This document shows, one piece after another, positions 36,667 through 45,343 of a DNA stretch of 64,000 bases. This DNA is from Acidobacteriota bacterium. Lineage in GTDB: Bacteria; Acidobacteriota; Terriglobia; Terriglobales; Acidobacteriaceae. The notes under the pieces were generated by a model. It was not told the DNA's origin and made no database searches. It saw only the letters and a program-made list of their open reading frames with translations. The stretch covers positions 1 through 64,000 of the forward strand of contig JAJYBU010000021.1 of NCBI GenBank assembly GCA_021778845.1, given 5' to 3'. The first letter of the stretch is position 1. Each line of letters opens with the position of its first letter. The translations under genes were made by a program, and so were the position numbers.

Positions 36667-39600
36667 CTAGAAGGAAAACCGCGCCTGGAAGCTGATCGTC
36701 CGCGAGCCGAGAATTGCGACATCGCGTCCAAAGTTGGTGTTGTTGATGCTGCTGGAGATCCCAGCCGGGTTGAGGTTGGTGATATTGAAGAGGTTGAAGG
36801 CATCGGCACGAATCTCCAACTGTGCTCCATCGCCCAGAACCCTCATGTTGGGGAAACCGAACGTCTTCATAAACGAAGCATCCACGTCCCTGTATCCAGG
36901 CCCGTTGAAGGAGTTACGATGGCTACCCGGAGGCGCTGGCAGAGCAGCGTTGACCGAGGGGAAACCGCTACCCTGCCAGGTGATGGCCTGCTCGAAGTTC
37001 GGCACGTTGAAGTACTTGTTGGTATAGGCCACCGGCGTCTTCGGGCTGCCGTTCACCGTTGCTGTTGGCTGGCTCTGCGCCGCTACCACCGCAGCGTAGT
37101 TCGGGAAGTTGGTGCCATTCTCGAACGCGCTGTTGCTGGTGGAGTTGCCGCCGCCGCCAAGATACGCCGGAAGCAGGTTGTAGTAGCCGCAGTTCTGGCA
37201 GTACAACGATTGCGTCGTTCCATAGTTTGGCGTCCAGGGGAAGCCCGTGTGCAGGTTCATGATTCCGCTGATGGACCAGCCGCCAGCAACTTTCTCCAGC
37301 CAGCCATTGCTGCCGTGGAAGATGACCGGTTGCCACAGCCCATTGACCTTCAGTGACTTTCCGACATTGAAGTCCGAGCGCCCGTAGTTGTACGCGTACT
37401 GGTTCGGATAATCACCTTCCTCATACGGGCCCGAGCCGTTGTCCATGCTCTTGGCCCACATGAACTGCGCATCGAGAGAGTAGTGATGCGAGAACGGGTG
37501 CTTTAGTTCGGCCAGCATGGCGTTGTTGTTGGAGGCACCAATATTGTTGTAGGTGTCCACCGAAGTGACCAGCGGATTCAGAGCGTAGCCCTGTCCGATG
37601 GCCGTAGCATTGGCGTTGTACTGCACAATCAGGTGATGGGACGTGCTTCCTTGATACCCAAGGGATGCGACCCACTGCTTGCCAATCTGATAGTCAGTAT
37701 CCAGTGAATAGTGTTCGGAGTACGCTGTCGGCATGTTCGCCGGGAACGCAGTGACCTGCGCATTGCCTGCGACCGGAATCCCCGCAGGGTTGAACGCTGT
37801 AATGGTGTGCGGGTTCGATGCGAATCCGTACAGGCTGGTGGGGCTGCTCGAAATCCCATAGAGGATATCGGCACCGTTGACGCCCGTGTTGGTGGGGCTG
37901 GTGAAGGCAAAGTTATAGTAGTCGGTTCCCGGAGGATTACCACCGCCGTTGGCCGAAATCGCAATCTCTTCCTGATTGAAGTTCAGGCCATACCCGCCGC
38001 GGAGGACGAGCTTTTCGTCGAACATCTCCGGGCTCCAGTTGAACCCGAGCTGCGGTCCAATGTTACCCTTCTGCGCGTTCCACACATCGCCGCCATGGCG
38101 AATCGAAAGGCCCGTAAACTCCTCGCTGCCCGCACCCATAACCACTACGCCGACATTGTTCTGCTTCGTGTACAGCGGTCCAAAATAGGAGTAGCGAACA
38201 CCAGCATGCAACGTCAGGTTGGGACGGATCTTCCAGTCGTCCTGCACGAACACGCCCAGCAGGTTCTCGCGATCATCCTGACGTGCTCCGCCAGGAAGGC
38301 CCGTGGTGGGGTTGAAGCTGCCACCCTCGGCGCTCGGAGCGTCGTTCAGAAAGTCCCAAGCGTCATAGAAGCTGTAGCTCGGACGATAGCTGTACACCGG
38401 GAAGTTCAGATAGTGGAGCTGCGTAAAGTCAGCGCCAAACTTGATCGTCTGCTGGCGGATGATCTTGGTCGCAACATCCTTATAGCCAAAGGTCCACTGA
38501 TTCAGATCGCTTCCCAACGCGGAGCCGAACTGGTTGAGCGTGATGCTGCCCAGCTGATTCACCTGGTCATCAGGCAAACCGACTGGCTGCTGCGGGTTGG
38601 AGGCAATTTCATTCCAGCGCCAGCCTGCAGCGTTGGCACGTGCCTCGTTCAGGAACGTCGGAGAGAAGGTGTGATTCCAGATCAAAGAAAATGCGTCATT
38701 GATCTGAGCATGGTGGAAAATGTTGTACGGACGTGCACCGCCGTAGTAGAAGTTGCTCCCCTGGGGAACCCAGTAGATGGCAAACGCAACGTGATCCTTC
38801 TTCGTGATGTCCGAATCCAGACGGCCGTTGTAGTTGCGGTAATACGAGCTTGTTGGCGTGTTCGTGACGTAATCGGCAATGTCGGCGACATCTGTCAGAC
38901 CACTACCGACACCAGGGGTCTGCGCATTGCCACCGGCCGTAAGATCCTGCGTGCCAAGCGGCGAGGTCAATGGCGAACCAATATTCAATCCCTTGCCTGG
39001 AATCTCGTGGCAGTTCGTGCCTTCAATCAGGCCGACGGCCACGCACGTATTATCTTGAATACCTGTCGAGATGACAGATGCTCCCGGAAATGTGGTGAAC
39101 TTCGACGCGATGCTGGCAGACGGAGCCAAAGCGTCGAACGCTGGCGTGTCATACCAGCCAGTGGACACGCTGTTGGAGCTGTTCGGCGATTCCTCATAGG
39201 AGAAGAAGGCGAAGACCCTGTTCTTCCACAGCGGGCCGCCGACGCTGCCACCAAACTGGTTGAAGCGTTGCGTATCGCGCACGGGAGTGGTTGTCGTGTA
39301 GTTCGGAATGACCAATGTGTGCTGATAGGCGTTCAAGCCCGGACGGTGAATGCCGAAGAAGAAGCTCCCGTGGAGAACGTTGGTGCCGCTCTTCGAGGTG
39401 ATAATCGTCTGCGCACCGCTGAAGCGCCCATTCTCTGCGTCATAGTCGTTGGTCACAATGCGCACGTTGGCGATGGAGTCCACGTCAGGAGTGATGACCG
39501 TAGTTCCGCCCCACACTGCGCTGACCGTACTGATACCGTCGATCGTAATGCCGTTGGTCTCATACTGGCCGCCATTGGCGTTCGCCTGCGGACCATTTTC

Positions 39601-40257
39601 GGTCGGTGCCTGCCCCCCGGCGCCGCTACCACCGGGGCCCTCATTGCCGGGCGTGCCATAGACGCCGCCACCTGCGCCCTGCGAACCATCGCTGATGACA
39701 CCCGGCGCAAGCTGGGTCAGCGTAAATGGATCACGGTTCCATGAGGGCATGTTCTGCATATCTCTGCTGCTGATAGTGGTGCCGATATTCGAGGTCTCCT
39801 GATCCAGCATGGGCTCGCCGGACGCGTTGACCGTCACCGCCTGCGTTGTTCCCGCCAGGCCGAGTTGCACGGTAAGGGAGTTCGCCTGCTCCGGGATGAA
39901 CGTCAGGCCAGCCAGCACCTTCTCCTGAAAGCCCGCGTGGTCAACGGTCAACGTAAAGACGTCTGACGGCAGCGCATTGAAGTTGAAGACGCCCGCGGCG
40001 TTGCTCGTTCGCACGATCATCTCATTCGTGGCGTTGTTCTTGAGGGTAAGGGTTGCGCCCGGAATGACGGCACCCGTGGGGTCAGTGACGACGCCCTGAA
40101 CAGAGGTGCGGAACTGGGCGTGAGCGAAGCTCGCCGTAAACAGCATGGCGAGCAGAACCAGCGCCGTGGCGGCAGAGCGGCCAAGCCAGCGGCGGAGCGC
40201 TGAGGCTCCCAAGCAGGTTGGGCTCGGACTGGATGAGAGTGGGTGTGCGTGCGGCAT
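36667..40257 (-). CDS. TonB-dependent receptor, Oar-like with carboxypeptidase-regulatory domain
   Basis: 1196-aa outer-membrane protein. A signal peptide (ALVLLAMLFTASFAHAQ) is followed by a CarboxypepD-regulatory fold (VQGVVTDPTGAVIPGATLTL, residues about 50-130), a plug domain (TISSRDMQNMPSWNRDPF, then NGITIDGISTVSA) and a large beta-barrel that ends in SFQARFSF with a C-terminal Phe. Such receptors are abundant in Terriglobia and take up oligosaccharides or other large ligands with TonB. The ligand is not known; control by a LacI-type regulator points to a carbohydrate. TTTGGAGG precedes the ATG at 40257. Confidence 0.93.
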   Translation of the reverse strand: MPHAHPLSSSPSPTCLGASALRRWLGRSAATALVLLAMLFTASFAHAQFRTSVQGVVTDPTGAVIPGATLTLKNNATNEMIVRTSNAAGVFNFNALPSDVFTLTVDHAGFQEKVLAGLTFIPEQANSLTVQLGLAGTTQAVTVNASGEPMLDQETSNIGTTISSRDMQNMPSWNRDPFTLTQLAPGVISDGSQGAGGGVYGTPGNEGPGGSGAGGQAPTENGPQANANGGQYETNGITIDGISTVSAVWGGTTVITPDVDSIANVRIVTNDYDAENGRFSGAQTIITSKSGTNVLHGSFFFGIHRPGLNAYQHTLVIPNYTTTTPVRDTQRFNQFGGSVGGPLWKNRVFAFFSYEESPNSSNSVSTGWYDTPAFDALAPSASIASKFTTFPGASVISTGIQDNTCVAVGLIEGTNCHEIPGKGLNIGSPLTSPLGTQDLTAGGNAQTPGVGSGLTDVADIADYVTNTPTSSYYRNYNGRLDSDITKKDHVAFAIYWVPQGSNFYYGGARPYNIFHHAQINDAFSLIWNHTFSPTFLNEARANAAGWRWNEIASNPQQPVGLPDDQVNQLGSITLNQFGSALGSDLNQWTFGYKDVATKIIRQQTIKFGADFTQLHYLNFPVYSYRPSYSFYDAWDFLNDAPSAEGGSFNPTTGLPGGARQDDRENLLGVFVQDDWKIRPNLTLHAGVRYSYFGPLYTKQNNVGVVVMGAGSEEFTGLSIRHGGDVWNAQKGNIGPQLGFNWSPEMFDEKLVLRGGYGLNFNQEEIAISANGGGNPPGTDYYNFAFTSPTNTGVNGADILYGISSSPTSLYGFASNPHTITAFNPAGIPVAGNAQVTAFPANMPTAYSEHYSLDTDYQIGKQWVASLGYQGSTSHHLIVQYNANATAIGQGYALNPLVTSVDTYNNIGASNNNAMLAELKHPFSHHYSLDAQFMWAKSMDNGSGPYEEGDYPNQYAYNYGRSDFNVGKSLKVNGLWQPVIFHGSNGWLEKVAGGWSISGIMNLHTGFPWTPNYGTTQSLYCQNCGYYNLLPAYLGGGGNSTSNSAFENGTNFPNYAAVVAAQSQPTATVNGSPKTPVAYTNKYFNVPNFEQAITWQGSGFPSVNAALPAPPGSHRNSFNGPGYRDVDASFMKTFGFPNMRVLGDGAQLEIRADAFNLFNITNLNPAGISSSINNTNFGRDVAILGSRTISFQARFSF

Positions 40258-40301
40258 ATTGCCTCCAAAAGTGATGCGGTACGTGTTCGAAAGTGCTCCG
40301 T

Positions 40302-40319
40302 TGCACAATCGTTTGCTCA
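40302..40319. promoter_or_regulatory. LacI-type operator O2
   Basis: TGCACAATCGTTTGCTCA has the central CG and near-palindromic flanks of LacI-family operators. It lies downstream of the predicted start of the receptor transcript and is inverted relative to O1. Confidence 0.7.
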
Positions 40320-40322
40320 CAA

Positions 40323-40340
40323 TGCGCAAACGATTGTGCA
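40323..40340. promoter_or_regulatory. LacI-type operator O1
   Basis: TGCGCAAACGATTGTGCA, an 18-bp near-palindrome centred on CG, just downstream of the predicted transcription start. Together with O2 it forms a perfect 19-bp inverted repeat (40298-40316 and 40326-40344) with a 9-bp spacer. Confidence 0.75.
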
Positions 40341-40349
40341 ACGGTCCAG

Positions 40350-40379
40350 TTTTTAGCAGTCTGCGAATACGGCTGTCAA
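40350..40379 (-). promoter_or_regulatory. Promoter of the TonB-receptor gene
   Basis: Minus strand TTGACA (40379-40374), an 18-base spacer and TAAAAA (40355-40350). The expected start is near 40343, directly at the operator pair, giving a leader of about 86 nt. Confidence 0.65.
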
Positions 40380-40545
40380 GCAAAACTATTACCGGGGTAT
40401 TACGACATAAATTGATCAGGCCGCCGTATTGCAGAGCTGGATGTAAAAAGATGGATTCCCTGACCAGCACATTTGGATGCCTGGCGCTCCGAGCGCCGCA
40501 GTCAGAATCGGCCCAGTGCCTCCTCTTCGTCGCGCGGCGCGCCCA

Positions 40546-42201
40546 TCACTTCTTCCTCACCTTCGACTTCATCACCGCCTTCGCGGCTGTCTTTTTTGCT
40601 GTCCCCACAGCGCCCGACGCCGCACCCAGCATCTGGATCACCGCGCCGCCCACCGGGCTTCCCTGCCCCGTGCATGCATCCCACCCCGGCCCCGCAGAAA
40701 AAGCTCCGTTGTTGCCCTGCGTGATGTCGCGAAAGGCCTTCTTCGCTCCGGCCGCATACAGCGTCGGGTTCACGAATCCTGCTGCAACGCCGTTCTGCTG
40801 ATTCGCCAGAGCGATCAGCCCGGCCCACAGCGGCGCGACCGCACTGGTCCCGCCAATCACGATCGTCTGCCCATCTACGCGTATGTCATAGCCCGTGGAC
40901 GGGTCGGCGTCACCCGCGACATCGGGCACACCGCGCCCACCGCCGGGCGTTGGAGCAGCCGGAACGCCCGCACTCTGCTGCCACACCGGCAGCGGAAACA
41001 CCGCACTAACGCCTCCGCCCGTCGCCCCTTCGCCAATCGCAAGCTCATTCCACACGACTTCGCTGACGATCGTCGTACCCGAACCATTCAGCGTCGTTCC
41101 ACCACACGCCAGCACATGCGGCGACGACGCCGGAAAGTCCACATTGTTGCCCGTCAAGCCGTCGGTCGAGCCATTGTCGCCGCACGCCACCGTGATCGTA
41201 ACGCCGACCGCCGCCGCCGCCTTGCAGGCCGCATCAAGCGCCGTGGTCGCCTGCGCGGTCCAGCTCGGCTCCGGCCCGCCCCAACTGATCGAGAGCACGC
41301 TCGGCTTGTTCACCGCGTCGTGCACCGCCGTCGAGACCGCATCAATGAATCCCTGGTCAGTGTTGGGCGCAAAGTAGACTACGATCCTCGCTCCCACGGC
41401 GACCGCGGCACAGACCTCGATATCCAGCATCACCTCGCCATCCGCGCCACTCGGCGTACTCGGTGCATTCTTGCCGCCGTCAACCGAGACCGCCGTGACC
41501 GCAGGCGCAGGCAGCCCCAGCGTCTTGAAATACGCGGTCAGGTCCGCCGTACGATAGCCTCCGCCCAGCTCAAGGATGCCGATGGTCTGGCCGCTCGCCG
41601 TGGCTCCTGCAGGAAATCCATACAGCGCGCCTACTTGCGGCGGTGTGTAGGAGACGTTGCTCGCGTGCGGCTGCGCGACGCGAAAGTGCGGCCTCGCTTG
41701 CGGCCGGTTGTCCAGCCCCAGCACCGCGACAATATGCCCCTGCAACTCCTCGGGCAGATTGATCGCGCCCTCGCGCACCCGAAAGCTGCCAGCCTCGCTC
41801 GTGTGCGTTGAGAGCGAGACGCCGAAGGCCTTCTGCATCGCCGCAGCGCTGCCGCTCAGATGCACCGTGCATCGTCCCGGCGGAGTAGTTGGCTCGACGG
41901 TAAGACCGAACTCCTTCGCAAACGCCCGCACCAGCCGCACCGACTCCGGATTCGCTCCGTGACGGCTCGCATATGCCGCCCGCGTAAGTCGCTCCTGCGG
42001 GCGGCCGCGCTTCATCGTGTACGCCGCCTTGGGCTGCACCATCACGGACACCCTGATCCGTCCCATGCGCTGCGCAGGCTTTGCAGGCTGGAGCTTCGCC
42101 GTAGCCTGTACCGGCAGCGTCGGCTGTACGACGAACGGTGCCTTCTCACTGCCCTCCAGGGGCACTCGACGCTGGGACGCAAAACGGGATGATGCAGCCA
42201 T
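40546..42201 (-). CDS. S53-family serine-carboxyl peptidase (kumamolisin-like)
   Basis: 551-aa sedolisin. The propeptide (pro-kumamolisin domain, about residues 30-190) contains LTRAAYASRHGANPESVRLV and LHLSGSAAAMQ-type helices. The mature domain has the Glu/Asp pair in GADGEVMLDIEV, the oxyanion Asp in ACGDNGSTDG and the nucleophile in IGGTSAVAPLWAG. A Ca-binding C-terminal region (FRDITQGNNGAF) follows. The protein should be active at acid pH. Two features are odd: no classical signal peptide is visible at the N-terminus, and the last 20 residues are Lys/Ala-rich. GAGGAGG precedes the ATG. Confidence 0.9.
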   Translation of the reverse strand: MAASSRFASQRRVPLEGSEKAPFVVQPTLPVQATAKLQPAKPAQRMGRIRVSVMVQPKAAYTMKRGRPQERLTRAAYASRHGANPESVRLVRAFAKEFGLTVEPTTPPGRCTVHLSGSAAAMQKAFGVSLSTHTSEAGSFRVREGAINLPEELQGHIVAVLGLDNRPQARPHFRVAQPHASNVSYTPPQVGALYGFPAGATASGQTIGILELGGGYRTADLTAYFKTLGLPAPAVTAVSVDGGKNAPSTPSGADGEVMLDIEVCAAVAVGARIVVYFAPNTDQGFIDAVSTAVHDAVNKPSVLSISWGGPEPSWTAQATTALDAACKAAAAVGVTITVACGDNGSTDGLTGNNVDFPASSPHVLACGGTTLNGSGTTIVSEVVWNELAIGEGATGGGVSAVFPLPVWQQSAGVPAAPTPGGGRGVPDVAGDADPSTGYDIRVDGQTIVIGGTSAVAPLWAGLIALANQQNGVAAGFVNPTLYAAGAKKAFRDITQGNNGAFSAGPGWDACTGQGSPVGGAVIQMLGAASGAVGTAKKTAAKAVMKSKVRKK

Positions 42202-42303
42202 GAAATCCTCCTCAAGAACCTCTGGCGATTAGGATGCAGCCCGGGCGTCCGCCGAGAGAGTCTGCATGGATTAATTCGCATCGGCCAATCCTCGACCGCT
42301 AAG

Positions 42304-43518
42304 ATGTTCTGCATGGCCTCTATGAATCTTCCGGCGATTCAATCCGCGCTCCGCGACCACCATCTCGACGGTTGGCTTTTCTACGACCACCACCACCGCG
42401 ACCCCATCGCCTACAGGATCCTCGGCCTTGACGAGAACAGTTTCGTCTCGCGCCGCTGGTTCTACTTCGTTCCGGCTGAGGGCGAGCCGCGCAAGCTCGT
42501 CCACCGCATCGAATCCGGCAAGCTCGATGCTCTGCCGGGAAGCAGGGACGAGTACTCAAGCTGGCAGGAACTGGAGCAGAAGCTCGAAGCCATGCTCGAT
42601 GGCGCGACCAACATCGCCATGCAGTACTCCCCGCGCAACGCCATCATGTACGTCGCAATGGTGGACGCGGGCACCGTCGAGCTCATCCGCTCGATGGACA
42701 AAAACGTGGTCAGCTCCGCGGATCTGGTCAGCGTCTTCGAGGCGGTCCTCACCGAGCACCAGATCGCCACCCACTTCGAGGCGCAGCGACGGCTCGACGC
42801 CGTGCTTGCGGCGGGCTGGAAGTACATCGGCGACAGCGTGCGCAGCGGCGCAGCCATCACCGAGTTCGACGTCGTCGAGTTCCTCAAGTCGGAGATGCAG
42901 ACCGCCGGCCTGTGGACCGATCACGGCCCCAACTGCAGCGCCGGGCCCAACTCTGCTGACTCGCACTACGAGCCCACGCGAGAGAACTCGCGCACCATCC
43001 GCAACGGCGACTTCGTGCTCATCGACATCTGGGCAAAGCTCGCCGCCGCTGGCCACCCGCAGCAGCCTGACCCCACCGCCATCTGGTACGACATCACCTG
43101 GACCGCCGTCATCGACCGCGAGCCCACCGCCCGCGAGCAGATCATCTTCGACACCGTCCGCGACGCGCGCGACGCAGCCATCGAAGCCGTGCAGCGTGCC
43201 TACGCCGAGGGCCGCCCCATCGCCGGCTGGGAAGCCGATGACGCAGCCCGCGCCGTCATCCGCGACGCCGGCTTTGGCCCCTACTTCACCCACCGCACCG
43301 GCCACAACATCGCCATCATCCTGCACGGCAACGGCGCACACCTCGACAACCTCGAGACTCACGATGAGCGCCTGCTGCTGCCCAACACCTGCTTCTCCGT
43401 CGAGCCCGGCATCTACTTCCCCGGCGAGTTCGGCGTGCGCAGCGAGGTGAACATGATCACCTCGCCCGGCAGCGCCATCGTCACCGGCCCTCTCCAGCGC
43501 GAGCTCCTGCGAATTTGA
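42304..43518 (+). CDS. M24-family metallopeptidase (Xaa-Pro aminopeptidase-like)
   Basis: 404-aa pita-bread peptidase. The five metal ligands can be placed: Asp in FVLIDIW, Asp in IWYDITWTA, His in FTHRTGHNI, Glu in FSVEPGIY and Glu in VRSEVNMI. The N-terminal creatinase-like domain begins LPAIQSALRDHHLDGWLFYD. It probably removes N-terminal residues next to proline from peptides in the cytosol; no signal peptide is seen. Three ATGs (42304, 42313, 42322) are possible starts, and none has a clear ribosome-binding site. Confidence 0.85.
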   Translation: MFCMASMNLPAIQSALRDHHLDGWLFYDHHHRDPIAYRILGLDENSFVSRRWFYFVPAEGEPRKLVHRIESGKLDALPGSRDEYSSWQELEQKLEAMLDGATNIAMQYSPRNAIMYVAMVDAGTVELIRSMDKNVVSSADLVSVFEAVLTEHQIATHFEAQRRLDAVLAAGWKYIGDSVRSGAAITEFDVVEFLKSEMQTAGLWTDHGPNCSAGPNSADSHYEPTRENSRTIRNGDFVLIDIWAKLAAAGHPQQPDPTAIWYDITWTAVIDREPTAREQIIFDTVRDARDAAIEAVQRAYAEGRPIAGWEADDAARAVIRDAGFGPYFTHRTGHNIAIILHGNGAHLDNLETHDERLLLPNTCFSVEPGIYFPGEFGVRSEVNMITSPGSAIVTGPLQRELLRI

Positions 43519-43556
43519 ACCCGGCATCGCCGCCCACGCTGGTAGAATCGTGAGCG

Positions 43557-43982
43557 ATGGCAAGTCCGACGCAGCAACAGCAGATCGCGCAACAAATTCC
43601 CGGCGACAAGACGGTGTTCCCGACCCTGGTTCTCTTAGTGGGCTGGCTGATTCCCGGCGGCGGCCACCTGCTTCTGGGCAAGTGGGTGCGCGCGCTGCTG
43701 CTCTTCGCCGCCATCCTCTCGATGTACCTGACCGGCCTCGCGCTGTCCGGCAAAGTCTATACGCCGAATACCGGCGACCTGCTCGACATGCTGGGTTTCG
43801 CCGGTCAACTCGGCATGGGCATGCTGTATATGCTGGCGCGATTGTTCGGCTGGGGCGCGACCTCGGTGGTGAACACGCTGGCCGACTACGGCACGAAGTT
43901 TCTGGTCGTCGGCGGCCTGCTGAATGTTATCGCCGCCATCGACGCACACTCCCTGGCCAACGGCAGAAAGGCCTCGCTCTAA
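43557..43982 (+). CDS. DUF6677-type membrane protein
   Basis: 141-aa hydrophobic protein with three or four membrane segments ([52 protein letters not shown]). The first segment holds the family's WLIPGGGHLLLGKW motif. Such proteins are common in Acidobacteria and resemble the TM2-like or sugar-transport small membrane families; function unknown. Its TAA stop overlaps the start of the next small gene (TAATG), which implies translational coupling. Confidence 0.75.
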   Translation: MASPTQQQQIAQQIPGDKTVFPTLVLLVGWLIPGGGHLLLGKWVRALLLFAAILSMYLTGLALSGKVYTPNTGDLLDMLGFAGQLGMGMLYMLARLFGWGATSVVNTLADYGTKFLVVGGLLNVIAAIDAHSLANGRKASL

Positions 43983-44155
43983 TGCTGACTCACTTCTCCG
44001 CCATGTTAATTTTCGCGCTATGCGTCTCCGTGGTCTTCGGCATCACGCAGCGCGCCGAGCCCAAGATGATGATCCGCTTCGGTGCCTTCTGCTTCACACT
44101 CTTCGTCGGAGCGGTCATCGTCCTCAGTTGGGCGATGTGGGCCATCAAGCACTAA
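43982..44155 (+). CDS. Small membrane protein, 57 aa
   Basis: 57 aa with two hydrophobic segments (HFSAMLIFALCVSVVFGI and FGAFCFTLFVGAVIVLSW). The ATG overlaps the stop of the DUF6677 gene by one base. No known family is recognised with confidence. Translational coupling and the preserved hydrophobic pattern support a real gene. Its end overlaps the convergent pseudopilin gene by 4 bp. Confidence 0.65.
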   Translation: MLTHFSAMLIFALCVSVVFGITQRAEPKMMIRFGAFCFTLFVGAVIVLSWAMWAIKH

Positions 44156-45228
44156 AACGGATTCGGCGTCGATGAGTTCGGATTGGTGCTTCCCGTCGTG
44201 CCGCTCGATCCTGTGCTCGGCGACCCAAAGCTCGATGACCCAAAGCTCGACGATCCAAACCCGCTGGTTCCCGTACTGCCATTCGTGCCAGCCCCGCCCG
44301 AGTTCGGCTGGCCACTCACAGCGTTCTGCCCAAAACTGCTGGCCGACTGCGAACTCATTCCACCCCCCGTTACGTTCACGCCCTGCTTGAGCATTTCGAT
44401 GTTCGGGTCATACCAGAACTCCCACGTCTCATAAGTCGTCTGCGCGTTCGGCTCGGTGATCGATGTGCCGGACTTCGACGTCCCAACCCCCACGATCAGG
44501 CCAAGCGTGCCATCGCCGAGGGCGCTCGTCCCCGTGCTGTCGCTGCTGCCTGAGGTACTGTTCGTGCCCGTGGTTCCGCTCGTACCCGTTGTTCCCGTCG
44601 TCCCGCTCGCAGCGCTGTCAGTTCCCGACGACCCGCTCGTGCCACCCGAGGCATCCGTTGTTGTCCCCGGCGTACTCGTGCCTGCGCCCGCGCCAATGGT
44701 CGCTCCACCAAATCCAGAGTTCAGCGCATTAGTTGAGCTCACGTTGGTCGCTCCACCGCCCACCGGCGCTCCCATCCCGCCGCCCGACTGCATCCCCGCA
44801 GCCGAACCCAGGTTGGCCGCCATCGAATCCAACTCCTGCCCGAAGAAGACGTGAATCTTGGTCTTCTGCTCGCCCTGGTGAATCAGTTTGTAGTCCGCCT
44901 TTCCTGTCAGCGGATCTACATACACGTGGCGCAGAAACCGCACATTGTTCGAGTTCTCCAGAGCCTTGATCGACGGAGGGTACTGCCCCGGAAATGTGCG
45001 CTGATAGAGCTGAATCGCGCGCACATACTCCTCCATCCGGTGCTGACTCTCCACCTCTTTTTCGCGGCGTAACTGGCGAGCAACAATGGGCGCGGCCACC
45101 GACAACGCGATCAGCACCAACGCCACCATCACTACCACCGCCAGCAGCATGAAGCCCTCTTCGCCCATCCGCGCACAAGCGCGTCTGCCCCGTGGCGGCG
45201 TGCAGTCGAGTTGGCGAAACGAATTCAT
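44152..45228 (-). CDS. Pseudopilin-like type II secretion/type IV pilus protein with Ser/Thr/Gly-rich tail
   Basis: 358 aa. The prepilin cleavage site is GEEG-FMLLAVVVMVALVL, followed by a long hydrophobic helix and a GspG-like head (RTFPGQYPPSIKALENSN, HVYVDPLTGKADYKLI). Position 5 of the mature protein is Ala, not the usual Glu. Residues from about 150 onward form a low-complexity Gly/Ser/Thr tail, interrupted by a conserved patch (TTYETWEFWYDPNIEMLKQG) and ending in FGSSSFGSSSFGSPS repeats. It is the last gene of the pil/gsp cluster, 115 bp after the pilP-like gene. Confidence 0.8.
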   Translation of the reverse strand: MNSFRQLDCTPPRGRRACARMGEEGFMLLAVVVMVALVLIALSVAAPIVARQLRREKEVESQHRMEEYVRAIQLYQRTFPGQYPPSIKALENSNNVRFLRHVYVDPLTGKADYKLIHQGEQKTKIHVFFGQELDSMAANLGSAAGMQSGGGMGAPVGGGATNVSSTNALNSGFGGATIGAGAGTSTPGTTTDASGGTSGSSGTDSAASGTTGTTGTSGTTGTNSTSGSSDSTGTSALGDGTLGLIVGVGTSKSGTSITEPNAQTTYETWEFWYDPNIEMLKQGVNVTGGGMSSQSASSFGQNAVSGQPNSGGAGTNGSTGTSGFGSSSFGSSSFGSPSTGSSGTTGSTNPNSSTPNPF

Positions 45229-45343
45229 AAAGATTGGACGAACTGCAGGTGCGATGGGTTACGCCTCAACGCCAAGGTGCAGCTTGGGTTCAGCTCCGAC
45301 CCAGCTTCGACGCCGTCTCCGCCCGGCCGCCGCACCCGCGCGG

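Noticed and set aside
37711-39744. 677-codon open frame opposite the TonB-receptor gene
   Set aside because: Antisense shadow of the receptor. Composition is unlike a real protein and there is no ribosome-binding site.
44180-44720. Repeat-rich sequence considered as a CRISPR or satellite array
   Set aside because: The repeats are degenerate Ser/Thr/Gly/Pro codon words inside the pseudopilin tail and keep the reading frame. There are no spacers.
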